From: Spirochaetota bacterium | GTDB taxonomy: Bacteria > Spirochaetota > Spirochaetia > DSM-27196 > PWMO01 | Assembly: GCA_009908925.1 (NCBI GenBank) | Contig: JAAAOH010000265.1 | Coordinates: 1 to 8,981, forward strand | Direction: 5' to 3' | Length of the DNA: 8,981 nucleotides | Part shown: one piece after another, positions 1 to 5,100 of the stretch | Layout of the letters: every line of letters begins with the position of its first letter | Position numbering within the stretch: position 1 is the first letter of the stretch | Program-made: the position numbers and the translations under genes | Notes under the pieces: model-generated | What the model was told of the DNA's origin: nothing | Databases searched by the model: none | What the model saw: the letters and a program-made list of their open reading frames with translations, nothing else

Positions 1-2
1 AG

Positions 3-110
3 GAAGAGGACCTGAGCGTCCAGCGCTTTAATCAGATCGCCCAGGCGATCCAGCAGGACCCCGAGCTCCAGCAGCAGTTCCGTGAAATGCAGTCCGGCAG
101 CGGTTCCTGA
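3..110 (+). CDS. DUF4168-like protein, C-terminal fragment (5' end outside window)
   Basis: An open frame enters from the left edge and stops with TGA at 108-110, giving about 35 residues. It reads EEDLSVQRFNQIAQAIQQ and then DPELQQQFREM, ending in a short Gly/Ser tail. The pattern 'L-S-x-x-x-(F/Y)-N-x-I-A-Q-A-x-x-x-D-P-E-L' is the hallmark of the end of DUF4168 domains, which occur in small secreted helical bacterial proteins of unknown role. No signal peptide or full domain can be seen because the start lies outside the window. The gene converges on the dehydrogenase at 174-1058. The family call rests on one short motif, so it is moderate; that the frame is coding is more secure, because the fragment is amphipathic and Gln/Glu-rich with sensible codon use. 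Confidence 0.6.
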   Translation, partial: EEDLSVQRFNQIAQAIQQDPELQQQFREMQSGSGS

Positions 111-119
111 GCAGTCGAT

Positions 120-157
120 GGCGCCGAGTCCGGCCGGCGGAAGCCCCGGCCGGCGCC
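120..157. terminator. GC-rich hairpin between convergent genes (possible bidirectional terminator)
   Basis: GGCGCC (120-125) pairs with GGCGCC (152-157), and GGCCGG (132-137) pairs with CCGGCC (146-151). The second pair closes an 8-nt loop, and 6 unpaired bases (126-131) form a bulge on the 5' side. It lies in the 63-nt gap between two converging genes, where a shared terminator is expected. No T-run follows on either strand, so it is not a classical intrinsic terminator. Confidence 0.35.
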
Positions 158-173
158 GCTAATTCCGGTCGTG

Positions 174-1058
174 TCAGTCGCGGCCGGGCAGATCCCTGCC
201 GGCGAGGAGCTCGAAGACCGCCGACACATCTTCTTTCCCGAGGCCGGCGCGTGTCGCCATGGCATAGACTTCTTTGACCGAAGCGCCACTGGGCATCGGC
301 ACCCCGGCCTCGTAGGCGGTCTGCGCTATGAGGTGAAGATCCTTGTGTGCAAGCTCGAGCGGAAACTGTACCGGATACTCGCGCTTCTCGAAGTTCTCGC
401 GTTTTCCGCTGAGAAAGGGCGCCGTCATGGGGCCACCGATCAGCGTGTCGAACATGAGGTCTCGGTCTATTCCCAGGCGCTCGCCGAGATTGGCTGCCTC
501 TGAGAACCCCGCAAGCGCATGGGCGAGCATGTAGTTGATGACCATCTTCAGCGAGGTGCCCTTGCCCACTTCCCCAACGTGAATCGTCTTTCTCCCCACG
601 GCATCGAAGATGGGCTGAGCTTCGGCCACATCTGCCTCGCTCCCGCCGGCCAGGACGATGAGCTCACCCGATTCGGCCGGTGTGGTCGTACCGGCCACGG
701 GGGCATCGATGAATCGGATGCCGCGGCCCCGGGCGAAGGCGTCCATGGTACGGGAGAATGACGGATTGACCGTGCTGCAATCAATCCAGAGGGCGCCCTC
801 TTTGAGCGTGCCGAGAAAACCCTGTTCTCCGCTTGAGACCCGGGCGACCACGTCGGGGGAGGCGAGCATGGTGATAACGACGTCGGCCTCGGCCGCTGCA
901 GCCTCCGGGGTCTCGCGGAATCGGGCGCCGGCGGCGACGAGCCCGTCGGCCTTCTCCCGGGTGCGATTGTAGACGATGAGGTCTTTCTGCAGTCGGGACT
1001 GAATGTTGGCGGCCATGCGGCTTCCCATCAGACCGAGGCCGATGAATGCGATATTCAT
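174..1058 (-). CDS. Beta-hydroxyacid dehydrogenase / HIBADH-family NAD(P)-dependent oxidoreductase
   Basis: A 294-residue protein of normal length for the 3-hydroxyisobutyrate / tartronate-semialdehyde / glyoxylate-succinic-semialdehyde reductase family. The N-terminal Rossmann motif GLGLMGSRMA (residues 7-16) binds the dinucleotide; NRT (32-34) after the second strand suggests NADP(H) preference (inference). The substrate-loop motif is DAPVAGTTTPAESG (119-132) and the catalytic Lys is K172 in GKGTSLKMVIN, with N176 four residues on. A C-terminal KDLHL segment matches the helical dimerisation domain. The 'PAE' after the substrate loop resembles glyoxylate/succinic semialdehyde reductases, but the exact substrate cannot be named. 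The usual Ser of 'DAPVSG' is Ala123. The ATG overlaps the stop of the gamma-CA-like gene (ATGA, 1055-1058) and has a strong GGAGGAG 5 nt upstream, so it should be translationally coupled as the last gene of that operon. Confidence 0.93.
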   Translation of the reverse strand: MNIAFIGLGLMGSRMAANIQSRLQKDLIVYNRTREKADGLVAAGARFRETPEAAAAEADVVITMLASPDVVARVSSGEQGFLGTLKEGALWIDCSTVNPSFSRTMDAFARGRGIRFIDAPVAGTTTPAESGELIVLAGGSEADVAEAQPIFDAVGRKTIHVGEVGKGTSLKMVINYMLAHALAGFSEAANLGERLGIDRDLMFDTLIGGPMTAPFLSGKRENFEKREYPVQFPLELAHKDLHLIAQTAYEAGVPMPSGASVKEVYAMATRAGLGKEDVSAVFELLAGRDLPGRD

Positions 1059-1603
1059 GTGTGCTCCTCCGTTGTCGATCCGAGTGAGCTGCGATGAGCT
1101 TCGGCGTACTCGCGGTACCTCGCCGCCGATTCCTCGAACTCCCGCATTTCCTCGGCGGTAAGCTCGCGCAGTGGCTTTGCCGGTATGCCGCCGAACAGCA
1201 TACCCGACTGTACCACCGTTCCTGGCGTCACGACCGCTCCGGCGGCCACCATTGCGTACTTTTCCACCACCGCGCCGTCGAGCACCACGGAACCGATTCC
1301 CACGAGCGCGCGGTCTTCCACGGTACAGCCGTGAAGCACGACCCTGTGGCCCACGGTCACCTCACTGCCGACGACGACCGGATGCGTGTCATGGGTGACG
1401 TGAATTACGCTTCCGTCCTGAATGTTGGTGCCCTCGCCGATCCGGATGTAGTGGATGTCTCCACGCACGACGCTCCCGTACCAGATGCTCGAGTCGCGGC
1501 CGATTTGCACATCACCTATGACATAAGCGCCCGGCGCAACGAAAACGTTGTCCCCGAGCGTAGGCTCGAGCCCCTCATAGGGGAGAACGCCGTCAGCCTG
1601 CAA
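1055..1603 (-). CDS. Gamma-carbonic anhydrase family protein (left-handed beta-helix)
   Basis: A 182-residue protein made mostly of hexapeptide repeats ([LIV]-G-x-x-x-x) from about residue 12 to 145, which fold into a left-handed beta-helix, followed by an Ala/Glu-rich C-terminal helix (about 150-175). The three metal-binding histidines of the gamma-CA family are present: H68 (IHVTH), H86 (VGH) and H91 (LHG). The conserved R47, D49, Q62 and D63 are also present. Family members (YrdA, PaaY, Cam-like) form trimers with the metal at subunit interfaces; many have weak or redox-dependent CO2 hydration, so catalysis is not assured. Translation most likely starts at TTG 1603: a full GAGGAGG lies 6 nt upstream and the encoded MQADGVLPYEG matches the usual N-terminus. 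It overlaps the thioredoxin-like gene by 11 bp and the dehydrogenase by 4 bp, making it the middle gene of a coupled operon. Confidence 0.93.
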   Translation of the reverse strand: MQADGVLPYEGLEPTLGDNVFVAPGAYVIGDVQIGRDSSIWYGSVVRGDIHYIRIGEGTNIQDGSVIHVTHDTHPVVVGSEVTVGHRVVLHGCTVEDRALVGIGSVVLDGAVVEKYAMVAAGAVVTPGTVVQSGMLFGGIPAKPLRELTAEEMREFEESAARYREYAEAHRSSLGSTTEEHT

Positions 1604-1979
1604 CCCCGGCCTCCTCGAAGCGCGCGAGAAAGTCCGCCGAGGTGGTGTAGTTGCTTTCGCTCACCAGCGTTCCGTTCTTGTAGTAGCGGATGTAGGGAAT
1701 CTCGTAGTTTCCGAAGTGATTTTCCTTGAACTGCATGAACTGAGGAAAGAAATCGACCTTGTCATAGACGAACTCGAGCACCGTGACGTCGAAGTCCTTC
1801 GGCTTCCCCCGCCGCTTCATGAATCCGAGCCAGACGTTCATGGAGGTCCACTGCGGGCACCACCCCTGGGTCATCACGACCGCGACGTTCCCGTCCGCAT
1901 TTCTCACATCCTCGCCGAACTCCCCGTGTTCCATTGCGAAGCGGGCCTGTTCTTCCGAGAGCTTGGCACGTTTGAGCAT
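1593..1979 (-). CDS. Thioredoxin-fold protein with single-cysteine WCPQW motif
   Basis: A 128-residue protein. After a charged N-terminal segment (1-30), a strand (VAVVMTQG) leads to W40-C41-P42-Q43-W44 at the position of the thioredoxin WCGPC motif. Only the first Cys remains, the second being replaced by Trp. The cis-Pro strand and following hairpin, EIPYIRYYKNG (about residues 95-106), match thioredoxin 'xIPTxxxxKNG'. It is therefore a thioredoxin/glutaredoxin-like fold, but a classical dithiol reductase mechanism is impossible; a monothiol, peroxidase-like, chaperone or binding role is conceivable (inference). There is no signal peptide, so it should be cytoplasmic. ATG 1979 is preferred because AGGAGGA sits 3 nt upstream; a longer frame from TTG 2024 has no ribosome site and its TTG belongs to a probable -35 box. 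It is the first gene of the operon with the gamma-CA-like protein and the dehydrogenase. Confidence 0.85.
   Translation of the reverse strand: MLKRAKLSEEQARFAMEHGEFGEDVRNADGNVAVVMTQGWCPQWTSMNVWLGFMKRRGKPKDFDVTVLEFVYDKVDFFPQFMQFKENHFGNYEIPYIRYYKNGTLVSESNYTTSADFLARFEEAGVAG
1610..1616 (-). promoter_or_regulatory. Ribosome binding site that decides the TTG start of the gamma-CA-like gene
   Basis: GAGGAGG on the minus strand, 6 nt before TTG at 1603. It lies inside the last codons of the thioredoxin-like gene, so ribosomes finishing that gene are positioned to reinitiate. No ATG or GTG nearby is served as well. Confidence 0.75.
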
Positions 1980-1982
1980 CTG

Positions 1983-1989
1983 TCCTCCT
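1983..1989 (-). promoter_or_regulatory. Ribosome binding site fixing the start of the thioredoxin-like gene
   Basis: AGGAGGA on the minus strand, 3 nt before ATG 1979. It supports this start over the in-frame TTG 45 nt upstream, which has no such sequence. Confidence 0.7.
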
Positions 1990-1995
1990 GTGGAG

Positions 1996-2024
1996 AGTGT
2001 ACAAACTGTTGCGAGGCAGGGCAA
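1996..2024 (-). promoter_or_regulatory. Candidate sigma70-type promoter of the thioredoxin-like/gamma-CA/dehydrogenase operon
   Basis: On the minus strand TTGCCC (2024-2019, 4/6 to TTGACA) is followed after exactly 17 nt by TACACT (2001-1996, 4/6 to TATAAT). Transcription would begin near 1989-1990, giving a leader of about 10 nt that just contains the Shine-Dalgarno. A perfect 10-bp palindrome CGTCGCGACG (2030-2039) lies directly upstream of the -35 box and could be a regulator site, although GC-rich palindromes are common in such DNA. Confidence 0.45.
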
Positions 2025-2051
2025 CGCGGCGTCGCGACGGCGGTGCGGCGC

Positions 2052-2513
2052 CTACCAGGTGTAGGCGTTTCCCGTGTACTCGAGGTCGTCGGGCGGATAC
2101 TGGTTTCGATAGGTGAACAGAAGTCGTAGGCTCACCATACGGCCGTCATACTCGATGTAGGTGTGATCCCAGTCTACCGGACCGCCGTTGAGCATGAGGT
2201 CGTAGCGCGCGCGGTGCCCCGGTGGCAGGCCCTCGTCGAAGCCGACCCGCAGTGCCTCGACCTCCCGCACGCGGAGGGTGTCCGGCGCGCCGCTGCCGTA
2301 CCAGAGCTGGATGAATCCCACCCGGTGCATCATGGCGCGCGCGTGGAGCGCGTCGTAGGCGCTGAGGGAGAACGGCTCGGGAGCAGGTATGATGATGTGC
2401 GGCGGGCTGCGGTCGAGCTCGATCTGTTGGGCGTTCAGTTCCGGCTGGAGCGCGGCGAACAGGAGCGCGGCGAACGGGAGGAAATGCGCTGCGGCGGGAA
2501 CGGTGCGGGACAT
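2052..2513 (-). CDS. Small secreted protein of unknown function
   Basis: A 153-residue protein I do not recognise. It starts with a Sec-type signal peptide: Arg3, a hydrophobic stretch at about residues 10-23 (FLPFAALLFAAL), and a probable cleavage after NAQ near residue 30. There is no lipobox Cys and the protein has no cysteine at all, so a soluble periplasmic or surface location is likely. The mature part begins with a Pro-rich segment and ends in strand-like, Tyr- and Asp-rich sequence (DWDHTYIEYDG, then LLFTYRNQYPPDD) that could form a beta-sandwich. The ATG at 2513 has only a weak AGG-type ribosome site. It begins 21 nt after the kinase stop, so co-transcription with the kinase is probable. 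Steady codon use and a clear signal peptide support it as a real gene despite no known family. Confidence 0.7.
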   Translation of the reverse strand: MSRTVPAAAHFLPFAALLFAALQPELNAQQIELDRSPPHIIIPAPEPFSLSAYDALHARAMMHRVGFIQLWYGSGAPDTLRVREVEALRVGFDEGLPPGHRARYDLMLNGGPVDWDHTYIEYDGRMVSLRLLFTYRNQYPPDDLEYTGNAYTW

Positions 2514-2534
2514 CCTACCTGGAGTGTCGGCGTA

Positions 2535-3923
2535 TCAATCGGCGAAGTGGAGTAACGGCAGGCGAATCTCGAATTTCGTCTCGTCCCCCCGTTCTACTTC
2601 GATGCTTCCCTGCAGTTGTCGCACCAGTGAGACCACGAGGCGCAGCCCGGTGCTGCCGCTGTCGTGCAGCTCCACGTCTTCGGGAAGCGCGGCGGCGTTG
2701 TCGGCGACCTCTATGAGAAAGTATCGGCCGTCATTCTCCTCGCGGCCCGTGACACGGAAGTGGTTTTCACGCGCCGGTGAAAAGGCGTGTTTCACTGCGT
2801 TGAGCGCGAGCTCGCTCACGATGAGTCCGAGCGGCGTGGCGCTTCTGGCCTGAATTGGGCGGGGCGGCACGTCCACTTCCACAGTCACCCCCGCCCGTTC
2901 TCCCGGATGGAAGACGCCGCCGAGAATGTCGGTGACGTAGGAGCTGAGGTCCACCGTACCCGTGTCCTCCCGAACGGAGAGGCGCTGGTACAACACCCGC
3001 AGTGCTCTGACCTGATGGTAAAGGTCCGCGAGATCGTAACCTTCGGGGAGCTCGCTCTCGGAGAAGTGGACCAGAGATTGCACCAGCGCGAGGTTGTTCT
3101 TGATACGATGGTTCACCTCTTCGAGGCGCAATTGCGTTTGCTCGAGGTCATTGGCAAGGCGCCGCCGGTCCTCGACGACCTCGGTCACATCGAGCGAAAC
3201 GACGAGGTAGGCCTCCCCGTGCTCACCCCAGGCGATGGGCGATACCGTAACCGCGTACCAGCGGCCCGTGGACTCGTGGTGAAGGATCTTCTCGTCGTCG
3301 CTGATCGCCTGCGACAGCCGCGGCGCGGGGGCGGCGCCGAGGGCAGCATAGTCCTCGAAGCTCGTCGCCTGAGCCACCCCGAAGATCTCGGAGCCGGAGA
3401 TTTGCTCCGGGTCTCCAAACCGCTCGCGCACCGCATTGTTGATGAACAGGACGCGCTGGTCGCTTCGGTCGAACACCAAGACGAAGAGCTCGAGCTCGTG
3501 CACGAGGGAGAGGACGGCATCATGCTGCCGCGATATGGAGCGCTCGGCACGCCAGCGCCGGCGGGCGTGCTCGATCGAGCTAACCAGGACCTGTAAATCC
3601 CCGTCTGCCTTGAAGACGCAACCGTATGCGTCGGTGCTGCGGGTCGGCGCGACGGTCTCCGCGTCCGCATGCCCGGTATAGAAAACCACGGGAAGATCAT
3701 AGCGAGACCGCACCTCCCTGGTGGCCTCGGTCCCCGTCATGTGTCCGGGGCCGAGCTCGATATCCATGACGACTACATCGTAGCCCGCATCTGCTTCGAG
3801 ATGCGCGATGCACTCTTCTCCGGACACCACGTAGTCGGCGACGTATCCCTCGCCGGTGAGGTTTAAGCATACATACTCGGCCGTAACGGCCTCGTCGTCC
3901 ACAAGTAGGACACGAGCACTCAT
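2535..3923 (-). CDS. REC-PAS-HisKA_2 sensor histidine kinase (response-regulator/kinase fusion)
   Basis: A 462-residue cytosolic protein with no membrane segment or signal peptide. Domains in order: an N-terminal receiver (1-120) with acidic pair D9/D10, phospho-acceptor D54 (VVMDIEL), T83 and K105; a PAS-like sensor (about 135-247); a coiled linker (250-268); a HisKA_2 dimerisation domain with H272 in EVNHRIKNNL; and a C-terminal HATPase with N-box N375 (SELALNAVKHAF) and a G2-like DSGSTGLRL (421-429). The G1 box, normally DNGxGLP, reads DNAAALP at 408-414, so both glycines are Ala. Receiver-first kinases usually take a phosphate from another kinase and respond via the HisKA_2 histidine; no partner regulator lies in the window. 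ATG 3923 has AGGAGA 5 nt upstream. It is followed by a small secreted protein gene and is divergent from the CDF exporter. Confidence 0.93.
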   Translation of the reverse strand: MSARVLLVDDEAVTAEYVCLNLTGEGYVADYVVSGEECIAHLEADAGYDVVVMDIELGPGHMTGTEATREVRSRYDLPVVFYTGHADAETVAPTRSTDAYGCVFKADGDLQVLVSSIEHARRRWRAERSISRQHDAVLSLVHELELFVLVFDRSDQRVLFINNAVRERFGDPEQISGSEIFGVAQATSFEDYAALGAAPAPRLSQAISDDEKILHHESTGRWYAVTVSPIAWGEHGEAYLVVSLDVTEVVEDRRRLANDLEQTQLRLEEVNHRIKNNLALVQSLVHFSESELPEGYDLADLYHQVRALRVLYQRLSVREDTGTVDLSSYVTDILGGVFHPGERAGVTVEVDVPPRPIQARSATPLGLIVSELALNAVKHAFSPARENHFRVTGREENDGRYFLIEVADNAAALPEDVELHDSGSTGLRLVVSLVRQLQGSIEVERGDETKFEIRLPLLHFAD

Positions 3924-4005
3924 ATGTTTCTCCTACTCTTCGGCTGGATCCGAGAGCTCTTCTGCGGCGTCGTGCGGGAGCCGGAGAGAGGTTCGATATT
4001 TAGAG

Positions 4006-4034
4006 TTTTAAACTTTTTTTGATTCTAGACACAA
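4006..4034 (-). promoter_or_regulatory. Weak candidate promoter for the sensor kinase
   Basis: On the minus strand TTGTGT (4034-4029) and TTAAAA (4011-4006) are separated by 17 nt. Each matches consensus at only 3 of 6 bases, but the region is markedly AT-rich compared with its surroundings. It would give a leader of about 75 nt. An alternative -10 (TAAATA, 4002-3997) overlaps it. Confidence 0.25.
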
Positions 4035-4037
4035 AGC

Positions 4038-4065
4038 TTAACACGGCTTTTCGGGCCTGTAAATA
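4038..4065 (+). promoter_or_regulatory. Candidate promoter of the CDF exporter gene
   Basis: TTAACA (4038-4043, 5/6 to TTGACA) and TAAATA (4060-4065, 3/6) are separated by 16 nt. The start would be near 4072, leaving about 28 nt before ATG 4100. No zinc-regulator box could be recognised by eye. Confidence 0.35.
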
Positions 4066-4099
4066 GAGCTGTTGGATTATCTGCGTCCGCGATGGTAGC

Positions 4100-5044
4100 A
4101 TGGTTCGAGCGCATATGGGACACACAGGAGAAGACCCCCGGACCAGCACCGCCGGACACACCCGCCGCCGCGCCGCCTACAGTGCGGGCTGGATCGCGCT
4201 CGCTGTGAACCTTGCCCTCTTCGGCCTCAAGTACTGGGCGGGCATCGTCAGCGGATCGCTTGCCATCATTGCGGATGCATGGCACACCCTGTCCGACTCG
4301 GTCACCTCCCTCGTGGTAATCGCCGGCACCGCCGTCGGTGCGCGGCCCGCCGACAGCGAGCACCCGTTCGGGCATGAGCGAGCCGAGGTGATTGCCGCCC
4401 TCGTCATCGGGATCTTGCTGGCCGTGCTCGGGTTCAACTTCATAGCCGAGGGCGCGGAGAAGCTGAGCGAGGGCTCGGCGGCCGGGTTCGGGACCGTCGC
4501 GGTCGTCGTCACGGCCCTGTCCATCGCCGTCAAGGAGGCGCTCGCACAGTATGCCTTCCACGCCGCCCGGGTCTCGGGAAACTCTTCGCTTCGCGCCGAC
4601 GGATGGCATCACCGAAGCGACGCCCTCTCTTCGGTTCTGATTCTCGTCGGCATTCTCGTGGGGCGCAGCCTGTGGTGGGTGGACGGTGTGCTGGCGCTGC
4701 TCGTGGCCGCGCTCCTCCTGCATGCCGCCTGGGACGTCATGTGGCACTCGGTGAGCAAGCTCATGGGGGAGAGCCCGAGTGATGAGCTTCTCGAGACGAT
4801 AGAGCGGATCTCGAGCGAGGTGACGGGGCATCAGGCCAACAGTCATCACGTACACGTGCACACTTACGGCACGGTTCGCGAGGTTTCCTTCCACATCAAG
4901 CTTCCCGGCGACATGAGCCTTCGAGAGGGACATGCACGCGCTTCCCGCATCGAGGATCGGCTCCGGCTCGAGGCCGACGTCGAGGCCACGGTCCACGTCG
5001 AGCCGGCTCTCGAAACCTCCGCCGGCGGCCATCACCGGACCTGA
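4100..5044 (+). CDS. Cation diffusion facilitator (CDF) metal exporter, probably zinc type
   Basis: A 314-residue inner-membrane protein of typical CDF length: a charged N-terminus (1-26), about six transmembrane helices (27-215) and a cytosolic dimerisation domain (about 220-302). Metal site A is complete: H62-x-x-x-D66 in TM2 (ADAWHTLSD) and H170-x-x-x-D174 in TM5 (ADGWHHRSD). The loop DSEHPFGHERAE (85-96) is the family signature. The His/Asp pattern in both helices is typical of Zn2+ (also Cd2+ or Co2+) proton antiporters, whereas Mn2+ members usually carry Asp pairs; the substrate call is inference. The C-terminal part has HHVHVH (about 268-273) and ends in HVEP, matching the metal-binding dimer domain. 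Start ATG 4100 is provisional: ATG 4115 (residue 6) is equally possible and neither has a good ribosome site. It is monocistronic or weakly followed by the lipoprotein gene, which has its own promoter. Confidence 0.93.
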   Translation: MVRAHMGHTGEDPRTSTAGHTRRRAAYSAGWIALAVNLALFGLKYWAGIVSGSLAIIADAWHTLSDSVTSLVVIAGTAVGARPADSEHPFGHERAEVIAALVIGILLAVLGFNFIAEGAEKLSEGSAAGFGTVAVVVTALSIAVKEALAQYAFHAARVSGNSSLRADGWHHRSDALSSVLILVGILVGRSLWWVDGVLALLVAALLLHAAWDVMWHSVSKLMGESPSDELLETIERISSEVTGHQANSHHVHVHTYGTVREVSFHIKLPGDMSLREGHARASRIEDRLRLEADVEATVHVEPALETSAGGHHRT

Positions 5045-5054
5045 GCCCGGTTTT
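5034..5054 (+). terminator. Short hairpin plus T-run at the end of the CDF gene
   Basis: ACCGG (5034-5038) pairs with CCGGT (5047-5051) around an 8-nt loop containing the CDF stop codon, and the T-run TTTT covers 5051-5054. The stem is only 5 bp, so it would be a weak terminator. It also overlaps the -35 box of the next promoter. Confidence 0.25.
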
Positions 5055-5082
5055 GACATTCCGGAAGCGAAATGCATATGTT
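5053..5082 (+). promoter_or_regulatory. Promoter of the beta-propeller lipoprotein gene
   Basis: A perfect TTGACA (5053-5058) is followed after 18 nt by TATGTT (5077-5082, 4/6); CATATG (5075-5080) with a 16-nt spacer is an alternative. Transcription would begin near 5087-5089, only about 12-14 nt before ATG 5101. The TTG of this -35 box happens to be in frame with the gene and could be mistaken for its start. Confidence 0.5.
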
Positions 5083-5100
5083 TGCGGGCGGAGTGCGCCA

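Larger units (their letters stand above)
3990..4080. promoter_or_regulatory. AT-rich divergent regulatory region between kinase and CDF exporter
   Basis: This is the AT-richest part of the 176-bp gap between two divergent genes. It holds back-to-back candidate promoters for both sides and a short inverted repeat AGTTT-T-AAACT (4004-4014) next to a run of seven T (4014-4020). A divergent control region is expected here. No riboswitch or small ORF was recognised in the gap. Confidence 0.5.

Noticed and set aside
1094..1729. A 211-residue + strand frame opposite the gamma-CA-like gene
   Set aside because: It is a shadow of the hexapeptide-repeat gene, with His/Arg/Pro-rich translation lacking any fold signature.
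2787..3596. A 269-residue open frame on the + strand within the kinase gene
   Set aside because: It is antisense to the PAS and HisKA_2 regions, whose motifs are plain on the other strand; the translation shows no domain.
4045..4058. GGC-TTTTCG-GGCC stretch as a hairpin terminator or attenuator before the CDF gene
   Set aside because: The stem is only 3-4 bp and no U-run follows; it is better explained as promoter spacer.
4268..4285. Possible manganese-type CDF exporter
   Set aside because: Manganese members typically carry DxxxD in TM2 and TM5; here both are HxxxD (H62/D66, H170/D174), favouring zinc.
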